Assembly (NCBI GenBank): GCA_015056765.1
Contig: SVFQ01000003.1
Coordinates: 90,433 to 154,432, forward strand
Source of the DNA: Lachnospiraceae bacterium
GTDB taxonomy: Bacteria; Bacillota; Clostridia; Lachnospirales; Lachnospiraceae
Direction of reading: 5' to 3'
DNA length: 64,000 nt
The notes beneath the pieces were generated by a model. That model worked only from the letters and a program-made list of their open reading frames with translations, did no database searches and was not told the origin of the DNA. Shown here one piece after another: positions 36,185-45,752 of this stretch (position 1 is the first letter of the stretch; every line of letters begins with the position of its first letter). A program made the translations under genes and the position numbers.

Positions 36185-37399
36185 GTGCAGAATATATATT
36201 CCGTAGCACAGATCAATTCTTATATCAAAAACATGTTTGCGCAAGACTTCATGCTGAAATCCGTTCTGGTAAGGGGTGAAGTCAGTAACGTCAAATATCA
36301 TTCTTCCGGACACATTTATTTTACGTTGAAGGATGCTTCCGGTGCGATGGCCTGTGTCATGTTCAGCGGGTACCGTACCGGACTTTCATTTCATATGGAA
36401 AGTGGCCATCGGGTCATTGTTCAAGGTAGTGTGGAAGTGTATGAGAGAGACGGCAAATATCAACTCTATGCCAAAGCCATTCAAAAAGATGGCATCGGCG
36501 ACCTCCACGAGAAATACGAACAATTAAAAAAGGACCTGTATGAACGAGGCATGTTTGACGAGATGTACAAGCAGCCTATTCCGAAGTATATTCGTACCTT
36601 AGGCGTGGTGACTGCATCTACCGGTGCGGCTTTGCAGGATATCATCAATATCACCACCAGACGGAATCCTTATGTGCAGATTATCCTTTGTCCGGCCCAG
36701 GTGCAGGGAGATGGGGCAGCACAGAGCATCGTGAAGGCCATTGAGACACTGGAGAAGATAGGCGTAGACGTGATGATTGTAGGCCGTGGTGGTGGTTCTA
36801 TTGAGGATTTGTGGGCCTTTAACGAAGAGTGCGTGGCTCAGGCTGTGTTTGACTGTTCTGTCCCAATCATCTCAGCTGTAGGACATGAGACAGATACTAC
36901 CATTATTGATTTCGTATCTGACCTTAGAGCTCCCACACCTTCTGCAGCAGCAGAACTGGCTGTATACTCTTATCTGGAATTGCAAGAGAAGTTCCATGTG
37001 TATAAGAGTACCTTGGCTCATCAGATGGAACGCAAAGTGGACCGTTATCAGCAGCGGGTGGACTACTATGAGAAAGCGCTTCAGCATTTAAGCCCGGAGA
37101 CCAAACTGCGAGAGAACAGACACCATACCGTGATGCTGGAAGAACGCCTGCATCTGGCTATGGAACGCATATTTGATAGAAGACAGCATGCTTTTTATAT
37201 GTATGTGGAACGAATGAGGGGCCTTTCTCCTTTGGATAAGATATCCGGCGGTTTTGGTTATGTATCGAAAGAAGGTAAAGCAGTGAAGTCGGCAGAGCAA
37301 TTAAGTAAGGGAGATGCCTTTACCTTATATCTATCAGATGGAAAGGTGGATGCACAGGTAACCGGAAAGGAAGAGATGACCTATGGCCAAAAAGGATGA
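36185..37399 (+). CDS. xseA: exodeoxyribonuclease VII large subunit
   Basis: VRGEVSNVKYHSSGHIYFTLKD, VVTASTGAALQDI, IVGRGGGSIEDLWAFN, SAVGHETDTTIIDFVSDLRAPTPSAAAE; GTG start. Confidence 0.97.
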   Translation: MQNIYSVAQINSYIKNMFAQDFMLKSVLVRGEVSNVKYHSSGHIYFTLKDASGAMACVMFSGYRTGLSFHMESGHRVIVQGSVEVYERDGKYQLYAKAIQKDGIGDLHEKYEQLKKDLYERGMFDEMYKQPIPKYIRTLGVVTASTGAALQDIINITTRRNPYVQIILCPAQVQGDGAAQSIVKAIETLEKIGVDVMIVGRGGGSIEDLWAFNEECVAQAVFDCSVPIISAVGHETDTTIIDFVSDLRAPTPSAAAELAVYSYLELQEKFHVYKSTLAHQMERKVDRYQQRVDYYEKALQHLSPETKLRENRHHTVMLEERLHLAMERIFDRRQHAFYMYVERMRGLSPLDKISGGFGYVSKEGKAVKSAEQLSKGDAFTLYLSDGKVDAQVTGKEEMTYGQKG

Positions 37400-37598
37400 A
37401 GAAAAAAAGATTTCTTTAGAGGAATCCTTTGAAATGTTAGATCAGTTGATTGAAGAAATGGAATCCGATGAGATTAGCTTAGAAGATTCTTTTACGAAAT
37501 ACGAGCAAGGCATGAAGCTTTTAAGAGAGTGCAATGAAACTCTGGATACAGTAGAAAAGAAAATCCAAATCATACGTGGTGTGGAGGAAGAAGCATAA
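37383..37598 (+). CDS. xseB: exodeoxyribonuclease VII small subunit
   Basis: SFEMLDQLIEEMESDEISLEDSFTKYEQGMKLLREC; overlaps xseA. Confidence 0.95.
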   Translation: MAKKDEEKKISLEESFEMLDQLIEEMESDEISLEDSFTKYEQGMKLLRECNETLDTVEKKIQIIRGVEEEA

Positions 37599-38491
37599 TG
37601 GCACTAGAGGAGACAATCAAAGAAAAAGCAGCAGCGATAGACGAAATCGTGGCAGCATATACACCGGAGGTGACCGGCTTTCAGAAAACCTTGTTTGAAG
37701 CCATGGATTACAGCTTACAGGCAGGTGGTAAGCGCCTTCGTCCGATGCTCATGCAGGAAAGTTTTGCCATGTTTGGTGGCAACGGAGATAGTTTACAGGC
37801 TTTTATGGCAGCTCAGGAAATGATTCATACCTATTCTTTGATTCATGACGATTTGCCGGCTATGGACAATGATGACTATCGTAGAGGCCGCAAGACCAAC
37901 CACGTGGTATTTGGTGAAGCGATGGCCATTCTGGCCGGAGATGGACTTCTCAACTACGCCTATGAGGTAGCAGCGAAGTGCTTTGAGACTTCTAAGTATC
38001 CGGAGCGTATCGGTAAGGCTATGATGATTCTGACGAAGAAAGCCGGTGTATATGGCATGGTAGGCGGTCAGGCTGTAGACGTAGAGGCAGAAAAAAAGGA
38101 CCTGGCACTGACAGAAGATACCTTACTTTTTATTCATGAGAATAAAACTGCAGCCTTGATTCAATCATCTCTTATGATAGGAGCAGTACTGGCAGGAGCC
38201 ACAGATGAAGAGGTGTCGCAACTGGAAAAAGCCGGCTACGATATCGGCATCGCATTCCAAATTCAGGATGATATCCTGGATGTCATCGGAGACGAAGCAA
38301 AGCTTGGCAAACCGCTGCACAGTGATGAGAAAAACGGCAAGCTGACTTATGTATCCGCGCATGGTCTGGAAGAATCCAAAAAGCAGGTGGAAGCATACTC
38401 AGAGGAAGCCATTCGTATCCTGCAGGGCTTTGGCCACCGCAATCTGTTCCTGGAGGAACTGGTAAAATCACTGATCTCCCGAGAGAAATAG
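37598..38491 (+). CDS. ispA: polyprenyl (farnesyl) diphosphate synthase
   Basis: GGKRLRPML, LIHDDLPAMDNDDYRRG, FQIQDDILDV. Confidence 0.95.
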   Translation: MALEETIKEKAAAIDEIVAAYTPEVTGFQKTLFEAMDYSLQAGGKRLRPMLMQESFAMFGGNGDSLQAFMAAQEMIHTYSLIHDDLPAMDNDDYRRGRKTNHVVFGEAMAILAGDGLLNYAYEVAAKCFETSKYPERIGKAMMILTKKAGVYGMVGGQAVDVEAEKKDLALTEDTLLFIHENKTAALIQSSLMIGAVLAGATDEEVSQLEKAGYDIGIAFQIQDDILDVIGDEAKLGKPLHSDEKNGKLTYVSAHGLEESKKQVEAYSEEAIRILQGFGHRNLFLEELVKSLISREK

Positions 38492-38510
38492 TCGGGAGCA
38501 AGGAGCTTGT

Positions 38511-40373
38511 ATGTATTTAGAGCAAATACAAAAAGAAAATGATATTAAGAAAATCGATGCAGCGCATTATGATGAGTTGGCGCAGGAAATCCGCGATTTT
38601 TTGATTCAAAAGATATCTGTAACCGGCGGTCATTTGGGTGCAAATCTGGGTTGTGTGGAATTGACCATGGCCCTTCATTTGGCATTAAACTTGCCGGAAG
38701 ATAAAATTATCTGGGATGTGGGACATCAGTCCTATACCCATAAACTGTTAACGGGGCGTAGGGAAGGGTTTGATACCTTGCGTACCTTTGGTGGCATGAG
38801 CGGCTTCCCGAAAAGAAGTGAAAGCCCATGCGATCCTTTTAACACCGGACACAGTTCTACGTCTATTTCCGCAGGTCTTGGTATGGTGAAAGCCAGAGAC
38901 CTAAAGGGCGAGAATTACTCTGTGGTTTCTGTGATCGGAGATGGTGCGTTAACAGGCGGTATGGCTTTTGAAGCCATTAATAATGCAGCTAAGCTGAATA
39001 CCAATTTCATCATCGTTTTGAACGACAATAATATGTCTATCTCAGAAAACGTAGGTGGTATCAGCAAATACCTAAATGGCATTCGTAGTGCTCAAGGGTA
39101 TCTAACTTTTAAGGAGGATATCTATCATAGACTTCTGGATACCAAACACGGAGAATCTCTGGTGCAAGGCATCAAGCACGTAAAGAAAAACGTAAAACGT
39201 ATGATGGTTCCGGGGGCTTATTTCGAGGATTTGGGCCTTCTTTACATGGGACCGGTGGATGGACATGATATCATTACCATGCGCCGTATGCTGACAGAAG
39301 CGAAGAAGGTGGATGGCCCGGTACTTTTACATGTCCTGACCCATAAGGGAAAGGGCTATGCGCCGGCGGAAAGACATCCGGCCAGATTCCATGGAGCGGA
39401 ACCTTTTGATATCGAAACAGGACTTCCGTCTCATCCCAGAACCAAAGCCAGCTATACGGATATCTTCTCTACCGTTATGCTGAAGATGGCAGCCAGAAAG
39501 AAGGACGTAGTAGCCATTACAGCAGCTATGCCGGACGGCGTAGGATTAAAGCGTTTCCGTAATGTCTATCCGGATAGATTCTTTGATGTGGGCATCGCAG
39601 AACAGCATGCGGTGACTTTTGCAGCCGGATTAGCGGCGGGAGGCTTGCATCCTGTGGTAGCGGTGTATTCTTCCTTTTTACAAAGAGCCTATGATCAGAT
39701 TATCCACGATGTCTGTCTGCAGAATCTTCCGGTGGTCTTTGCGGTAGATCGTGCAGGACTGGTAGGCAGTGACGGAGAGACTCACCAGGGAATCTTTGAT
39801 TTATCCTATATGACGTCTATTCCGAATCTGACGGTAATGGCGCCGAAGAATAAATGGGAATTGTCTGATATGCTGAAGTTCGCCTTTGATATGCAAAGCC
39901 CTGTGGCAATCCGTTATCCGAGAGGAGAGGCTTATGATGGCCTTGCGGAGTGGAGAGCACCGATAGAGATGGGCAAAAGCGAAAGCATCTATGAGGAAGA
40001 GGATATCTGCCTGGTGGCTTTTGGCAGCATGGTGAAGACAGCGGTGGAAGTGCGAAAGAAACTGAAGGAAAAGGGCTATGCCTGTTCTTTGGTCAATGCC
40101 AGATTTGCCAAGCCGGTAGATGAAGAGATGTTAAAAAGCCTGGAAAAGGACCACAAACTGGTGGTTACCTTAGAGGAAAATGTGGAACAGGGCGGTTTCG
40201 GAGAAGCGGTACTAGAGATTTGTGTAAACCGGAATCTGTCCTTTGATGTACTGAATATCGCATTACCGGATATGTATGTCGAGCATGGTAATGTGGATAT
40301 CTTAAAGCAAGAAATCGGTGTGGATCCTGATTCCATTACAAAGCGTATCATCAGTAGATACGTGGGATTGTAG
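38511..40373 (+). CDS. dxs: 1-deoxy-D-xylulose-5-phosphate synthase
   Basis: GGHLGANLGCVELTMALH, GDGALTGGMAFEAINNA, GIAEQHAVTFAAG, DRAGLVGSDGETHQG. Confidence 0.97.
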   Translation: MYLEQIQKENDIKKIDAAHYDELAQEIRDFLIQKISVTGGHLGANLGCVELTMALHLALNLPEDKIIWDVGHQSYTHKLLTGRREGFDTLRTFGGMSGFPKRSESPCDPFNTGHSSTSISAGLGMVKARDLKGENYSVVSVIGDGALTGGMAFEAINNAAKLNTNFIIVLNDNNMSISENVGGISKYLNGIRSAQGYLTFKEDIYHRLLDTKHGESLVQGIKHVKKNVKRMMVPGAYFEDLGLLYMGPVDGHDIITMRRMLTEAKKVDGPVLLHVLTHKGKGYAPAERHPARFHGAEPFDIETGLPSHPRTKASYTDIFSTVMLKMAARKKDVVAITAAMPDGVGLKRFRNVYPDRFFDVGIAEQHAVTFAAGLAAGGLHPVVAVYSSFLQRAYDQIIHDVCLQNLPVVFAVDRAGLVGSDGETHQGIFDLSYMTSIPNLTVMAPKNKWELSDMLKFAFDMQSPVAIRYPRGEAYDGLAEWRAPIEMGKSESIYEEEDICLVAFGSMVKTAVEVRKKLKEKGYACSLVNARFAKPVDEEMLKSLEKDHKLVVTLEENVEQGGFGEAVLEICVNRNLSFDVLNIALPDMYVEHGNVDILKQEIGVDPDSITKRIISRYVGL

Positions 40374-40392
40374 CACCAAAGGAGTTTAAAAG

Positions 40393-41283
40393 TTGAAGGA
40401 ACGTTTAGATGTTTTGATTACCAGACTGGGATATGCACCTTCCAGAGAAAAGGCGAAAGCCATCATCATGGCGGGAGATGTGTTTATCAATGGCCAGCGA
40501 GAGGACAAAGCGGGAACTGCCTTTGATCCTGAGAAAATCAAAACCATAGAAGTAAAAAACGTAGAGCAAAAATATGTATCTCGTGGCGGCTTTAAGTTGG
40601 AAAAAGCCATGGAAGCCTTTCCTATCACGTTGCAGGATAAAATCTGCATGGATATCGGTGCTTCTACCGGCGGGTTCACAGATTGTATGTTGCAAAACGG
40701 CGCAAAGCTGGTATATGCCATAGACGTAGGCACCAACCAGCTGGCTTGGAAACTTCGCAGCGATGAGCGGGTGGTCTGCATGGAAAAAACCAATTTTCGC
40801 TTGATGAAAGAAGGGGATATTGAGGATCATCCGGACTTCGCATCCTGTGATGTAGCCTTTATTTCTCTTACGAAAATCCTGATTCCGGCTAGAAATTTGC
40901 TGGCAAAAGATGGCGAGATGGTGTGCCTGATTAAGCCACAGTTCGAAGCTGGGAAGGATAAAGTCGGCAAAAAGGGCGTTGTCCGAGATCCGGCAGTTCA
41001 CAGAGAAGTGATTGAGAAGGTGGTGGATTTCGCTGACCTGGTAGGCTTTGATATACTGGGACTATCCCATTCTCCGATTAAAGGACCGGAAGGGAACATT
41101 GAATACTTGGTATATTTAAAGAAAAATGATGAGAAAGAAGCTGAGGGTAGAGCCTTAGAAGAAAAAGAAGCAGAGGAACTGCTGGATCAGGTGCGGGCAG
41201 AGAAGAGGGGCTTCTCTACCAAAGACATCATGCAGGCTCAAATCCGAGAGTTGGTGGCAAGCAGCCACGATACTTTGGATTAA
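40393..41283 (+). CDS. tlyA: TlyA family rRNA methyltransferase (S4 + FtsJ-like)
   Basis: TTG start; RLDVLITRLGYAPSREKAKAIIMAGDVFING, DIGASTGGFTDCMLQNGA, IKPQFEAGKDKVGKKGVVRDP. Confidence 0.93.
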   Translation: MKERLDVLITRLGYAPSREKAKAIIMAGDVFINGQREDKAGTAFDPEKIKTIEVKNVEQKYVSRGGFKLEKAMEAFPITLQDKICMDIGASTGGFTDCMLQNGAKLVYAIDVGTNQLAWKLRSDERVVCMEKTNFRLMKEGDIEDHPDFASCDVAFISLTKILIPARNLLAKDGEMVCLIKPQFEAGKDKVGKKGVVRDPAVHREVIEKVVDFADLVGFDILGLSHSPIKGPEGNIEYLVYLKKNDEKEAEGRALEEKEAEELLDQVRAEKRGFSTKDIMQAQIRELVASSHDTLD

Positions 41284-41313
41284 AAGATTCAGATGGAATA
41301 GGAAACAGAAATC

Positions 41314-42132
41314 ATGAAAGAGTTTTTGATCATACCCAATGGGGAAAAAGACCCGGGCTATGAAATGACAAAAAAAATTCAGGCATATCTGAAAGAAAAA
41401 GGTGCAACTGCCAGAGTATTTGCCGAAGAAGGCAAAGTGACACCGGATATTGCAGGAGCAGCGGAAGCGATTTTGGTACTGGGAGGAGATGGTACCATGC
41501 TTCGAGCAGCCAGAGCAACCAGATCCTTAGATATTCCGCTTTTGGGTATCAATATGGGTACCCTAGGATACCTGGCGGAAATCGAGAAATCCCAGGTGGA
41601 GTACGCACTTGATATGCTGGTGTCCGACAATTTTACTACGGAAGCCAGACTGATGCTACGCGGAGAAAGCGGCGGCAAAATCTACCATGCCTTAAATGAT
41701 GTAGCGATTGTACGTCGAGGCTCCATGCAAATGGTAAGCTTCCAAATTACGGTCAATGGACAGATTCTTACCACTTACTATGCCGATGGTGTGCTGATTG
41801 CATCCCCTACCGGTTCTACCGGCTACAACCTGTCGGCCGGTGGTCCTATCGTGGAGCCTAGTGCAGAAATCTTACTGCTGACACCGATCTGTCCACATTC
41901 GATGCATGCCAGATCCATCCTTTTGTCTAAGGATGATGTGATTCAGGTGAAAATCTTAGAGGGCAGAAGAGACCGTACCAGTGAGGCAGAGGCTTGCTTT
42001 GACGGAGCGGACAGAGTGATCCTTGGCGTGGGAGATGAAATCGAGATTCGCAGATCCCACAGAACTACAGATATTATCAAGCTTAGTAAGAAAAGCTTTT
42101 TGGAAGTACTACATAAGAAGTTAAATCAATAG
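41314..42132 (+). CDS. nadK: NAD(+) kinase
   Basis: VLGGDGTMLRAAR, LGINMGTLGYLAE, ASPTGSTGYNLSAGGPI. Confidence 0.95.
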   Translation: MKEFLIIPNGEKDPGYEMTKKIQAYLKEKGATARVFAEEGKVTPDIAGAAEAILVLGGDGTMLRAARATRSLDIPLLGINMGTLGYLAEIEKSQVEYALDMLVSDNFTTEARLMLRGESGGKIYHALNDVAIVRRGSMQMVSFQITVNGQILTTYYADGVLIASPTGSTGYNLSAGGPIVEPSAEILLLTPICPHSMHARSILLSKDDVIQVKILEGRRDRTSEAEACFDGADRVILGVGDEIEIRRSHRTTDIIKLSKKSFLEVLHKKLNQ

Positions 42133-42139
42133 GGGAAGT

Positions 42140-42586
42140 ATGAATAAGAAAGAACGACATAGCATTATTCTGGAATTGATAGAGAACCATCCGGTGGGAA
42201 CCCAGGAAGAACTGGTGAGCCTTTTGCAAAAAGAAGGCTATATGGCCACTCAGGCTACCGTGTCTAGAGACATCAGGGAACTGGGCCTTCTGAAAGTAGA
42301 CCATGGGGATGGGGTGCGCTATGTGCAGATGAATGATAACAATCGAAATGCGCGCCGTTATGAGGGTATTTTAAAAGAAGAGGTCCAGTCTGTGGACTAT
42401 GCTTCTTCTATGCTTGTGATTAAAACAGGTAGCGGCATGGCTATGGCTGTGGCAGCTGCCATTGATAGCATGCAGATGGAAGAAATTGTGGGGAGCATTG
42501 CAGGGGATGATACGATTTTCCTTGCGCTACATTCAGCCGAAGACGCAAAAGCAGTAAAGGAGGCTATTTGGCAAATACTATGCTAG
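42140..42586 (+). CDS. argR: arginine repressor
   Basis: Winged HTH ATQATVSRDIRELGLLKV and C-terminal SIAGDDTIFLAL. Confidence 0.94.
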   Translation: MNKKERHSIILELIENHPVGTQEELVSLLQKEGYMATQATVSRDIRELGLLKVDHGDGVRYVQMNDNNRNARRYEGILKEEVQSVDYASSMLVIKTGSGMAMAVAAAIDSMQMEEIVGSIAGDDTIFLALHSAEDAKAVKEAIWQILC

Positions 42587-44262
42587 TAGGGTTACATGTA
42601 AAAAATCTGGCACTGATCAGAGAGGAAGAAGTGGACTTTGAAGAAGGTCTGAATATCCTCTCCGGTGAAACAGGTGCCGGTAAATCTATACTAATCGGTT
42701 CTATTAATCTGGCTTTGGGAGAAAGAGCAACTCCGGATTTAATTCGGGAAGGTGCTGACGCGGCCTTGGTAGAACTGACTTTTCAGACGAAGGACAAGCT
42801 GGTCCTAGATAAAATGGAAGAACTGGACCTTCCCATGGAAGAGGACGGGACCATTCTTTTAACCAGAAGAATACAGGCGGGCAAGTCCACCAGTAAAGTA
42901 AATGGGGAGACGGTCACAGCCAGAACGGTAAAACAGCTGGCGGAGGTACTTCTGGACATCCATGGTCAGCATGAGCACCAGTCTCTGCTGAAGGTGGAGA
43001 AGCATAAAAGCATCTTGGATGGCTATGCAGGGGAAGAGTTAGAGAAGGCAAAAGCTTCCTGCAAGGAACAGGTGCAACGATACAAAAAAGCAGTGAAAGA
43101 ACTGGAAATGCTATCAGTAGATGATAGTACCAGAAAACGAGAATTAGACCTCTTAAGCTTCGAAGTGGAAGAAATCCGGGAAGCAAACCTGCAAAAGGGA
43201 GAGGATGAAACCTTAGAAAAACAATATCAGAAGATGGTGTCCGGACAGAAAATCGCCGAATCTTTGGGACAGATTCAGCAGATTCTGGATGGAAACGGAG
43301 ACGGGGTACAAAGTCAAATCGGAAGAGCTATCAGAGAAATGCAAGGGGTGACCAGATTTGATGAGGAGCTAGAAGGCATGCTGCAGACTTTGCAGGATGT
43401 GGATGGTCTCTTATCTGATTTTGGACATGACTTATCCAGATACGAAAGTTCATTAGAATTCGACGGGGAAGCTTTTGCATCCTGCGAGGAAAGACTCAAT
43501 CAAGTCAATCATCTAAAGGACAAGTACGGCAAAACCATAGAAGAAGTACTGGCCTATGGGGAAGAGAAGGCAGAAGCATTAGAGAAGCTTTCTCATATCG
43601 AAGAGACAAAAGCGGAACTGGAAAAGACCATACAGGTAGCAAAAGAGAAGGCCCTGAAAGATGCTGCGAAGGTGCATGATTTGAGAGTGAAGGCCGGAAA
43701 AAGACTGCAGAAGGAATTGACGGAAGCCCTGATGGAAATGAACTTCCTTCATGTGGATTTTGCTGTGGAGGTAAGAGCAGAGGAAGAAAAACTCACCACA
43801 GATGGATATGATGAAGTGGAGTTCCTTATATCTACCAATCCGGGCGAAAAGAGAAAGCCTTTGCAGATGGTAGCCAGTGGTGGTGAGTTATCCAGAATTA
43901 TGCTGGGGCTTAAGACCGTTTTTGCAGAAAAAGATGATATCCATACCTTGATTTTCGATGAAATCGATACGGGAATCAGTGGGAAAACTGCTTGGAAAAT
44001 AGCAGAAAAACTGGGCAAACTTTCGAAAAATCATCAGGTGCTGTGCATCACGCATTTGCCGCAGATTGCCGCTATGGCGGATGCCCATTACTGCATCGAG
44101 AAAAGGGTGGAAGAGAATCGTTCTGTCACCAGGATGACCAGATTGCAGGAAGCAGAGCGCATTGGCGAACTGGCCCGCATGCTTGGCAGTGATGAAAGCA
44201 GCGAGGCAGCAAGGGAGAATGCGAAGGATTTAATCGCGCAAGCACAATCTGTGAAAGCGTAG
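42580..44262 (+). CDS. recN: DNA repair protein RecN
   Basis: LSGETGAGKSILIGSINLALGERA, LDIHGQHEHQSLL, VASGGELSRIMLGLK, IFDEIDTGISGKTA; start ATG overlaps the argR stop. Confidence 0.95.
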   Translation: MLVGLHVKNLALIREEEVDFEEGLNILSGETGAGKSILIGSINLALGERATPDLIREGADAALVELTFQTKDKLVLDKMEELDLPMEEDGTILLTRRIQAGKSTSKVNGETVTARTVKQLAEVLLDIHGQHEHQSLLKVEKHKSILDGYAGEELEKAKASCKEQVQRYKKAVKELEMLSVDDSTRKRELDLLSFEVEEIREANLQKGEDETLEKQYQKMVSGQKIAESLGQIQQILDGNGDGVQSQIGRAIREMQGVTRFDEELEGMLQTLQDVDGLLSDFGHDLSRYESSLEFDGEAFASCEERLNQVNHLKDKYGKTIEEVLAYGEEKAEALEKLSHIEETKAELEKTIQVAKEKALKDAAKVHDLRVKAGKRLQKELTEALMEMNFLHVDFAVEVRAEEEKLTTDGYDEVEFLISTNPGEKRKPLQMVASGGELSRIMLGLKTVFAEKDDIHTLIFDEIDTGISGKTAWKIAEKLGKLSKNHQVLCITHLPQIAAMADAHYCIEKRVEENRSVTRMTRLQEAERIGELARMLGSDESSEAARENAKDLIAQAQSVKA

Positions 44263-44297
44263 TAAAATAGAAGGTAAGAAAACGTGTGGAGGGAAAT

Positions 44298-45746
44298 ATG
44301 AAGAACGTATTGTTTGTAGCATCAGAGGGGGTACCCTTTATCAAAACCGGAGGTCTTGCCGATGTAGTAGGCGCATTGCCAAAGTACATCGATAAGAAAT
44401 ACTATGACACCAGAGTGATGATGCCAAAGTACTCTTGCATGAAGCAGGAGATGAAGGATAAGATGACCTACAAGACCCATTTCTATATGGATTTTGACTG
44501 GAAAGAAGTGTATGTAGGTGTATTAGAGGCAGAAGTAGATGGGGTGAAATACTACTTCATCGATAATGAAGACTATTTTACCAACTCTACTTGTTATACA
44601 GACGATGCTTTATTTGAAATCAAAAAGTATGCGTTCTTCTGCAAGGCTGTTTTATCAGCTTTGCCACTATTGGATTTCAGACCGGAACTGATTCATTGCC
44701 ATGATTGGCAGACAGGCCTTTTGCCGGTATATCTCCATGAGAGATTTCAGGGAAATGATTTCTTCCATGGAATAAAGACGGTCATGACCATTCATAACCT
44801 GAAATTCCAGGGAAAATGGGATGTAAAGGATGTACAGGCTATTACCGGATTGCCGGATTATTATTTTACCTCAGATAAACTGGAAGCCTACAAAGATGCC
44901 AATCTTTTAAAGGGTGGACTTGTCTTTGCAGATGCCATTACGACAGTAAGTAATACTTATGCAGAAGAGATTAAGACAGAGTTTTACGGGGAAGGATTAG
45001 ACGGCCTTTTAAATGCCAGAGCAGGAGACCTGCGTGGTATCGTAAACGGTATCGACTATGCGTTATTTGATCCGAAAACAGATAAGCAGATTCCATATCC
45101 TTATGATCCCATTACCTTCCGTAAAGAAAAATCCAAGAATAAGAAGGCTTTGCAAAAGGAACTTGGTCTTGAAGAAAATGAGAAAATCATGATGATTGGT
45201 GTGGTTTCCCGCCTTACCGATCAGAAGGGTTTTGACCTAATCAATTATGTGATGGATGAGCTTTGCCAGGATGCAGTGCAGATTGTAGTGCTAGGTACCG
45301 GCGAAGAGCGCTATGAGAATTCCTTCCGTCACTTTGACTGGAAATATGGACAGAAAGTCTCTGCCAATATCTATTATTCCGATGAGTTGGCACATAAAAT
45401 TTATGCAGCCAGTGATGCATTCCTGATGCCATCTTTATTTGAGCCTTGCGGATTGTCTCAGCTGATTGCATTAAAGTACGGTAGTCTTCCTATTGTACGT
45501 GAGACCGGTGGTCTTAAAGATACTGTGGAGCCATACAATGAGTATGAAGGTACAGGCACAGGCTTCTCCTTCTTGAATTACAATGCTCACGAAATGCTTC
45601 GCACCATTCGTTACGCGGAAAAAATCTACTATGACAAAAAGCGCGAATGGAACAAAATGACAGATAGAGCCATGGCACAGGATTTCTCCTGGGCAGTATC
45701 GGCACTCAAATACCAAGAGATGTACGATTGGCTGATTGGATATTAG
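44298..45746 (+). CDS. glgA: glycogen synthase
   Basis: VASEGVPFIKTGGLADVVGALPK, LIHCHDWQTGLLPVYL, SLFEPCGLSQLIALKYGSLPIVRETGGLKDTV; SD GGAGGG. Confidence 0.96.
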   Translation: MKNVLFVASEGVPFIKTGGLADVVGALPKYIDKKYYDTRVMMPKYSCMKQEMKDKMTYKTHFYMDFDWKEVYVGVLEAEVDGVKYYFIDNEDYFTNSTCYTDDALFEIKKYAFFCKAVLSALPLLDFRPELIHCHDWQTGLLPVYLHERFQGNDFFHGIKTVMTIHNLKFQGKWDVKDVQAITGLPDYYFTSDKLEAYKDANLLKGGLVFADAITTVSNTYAEEIKTEFYGEGLDGLLNARAGDLRGIVNGIDYALFDPKTDKQIPYPYDPITFRKEKSKNKKALQKELGLEENEKIMMIGVVSRLTDQKGFDLINYVMDELCQDAVQIVVLGTGEERYENSFRHFDWKYGQKVSANIYYSDELAHKIYAASDAFLMPSLFEPCGLSQLIALKYGSLPIVRETGGLKDTVEPYNEYEGTGTGFSFLNYNAHEMLRTIRYAEKIYYDKKREWNKMTDRAMAQDFSWAVSALKYQEMYDWLIGY

Positions 45747-45752
45747 TGATTC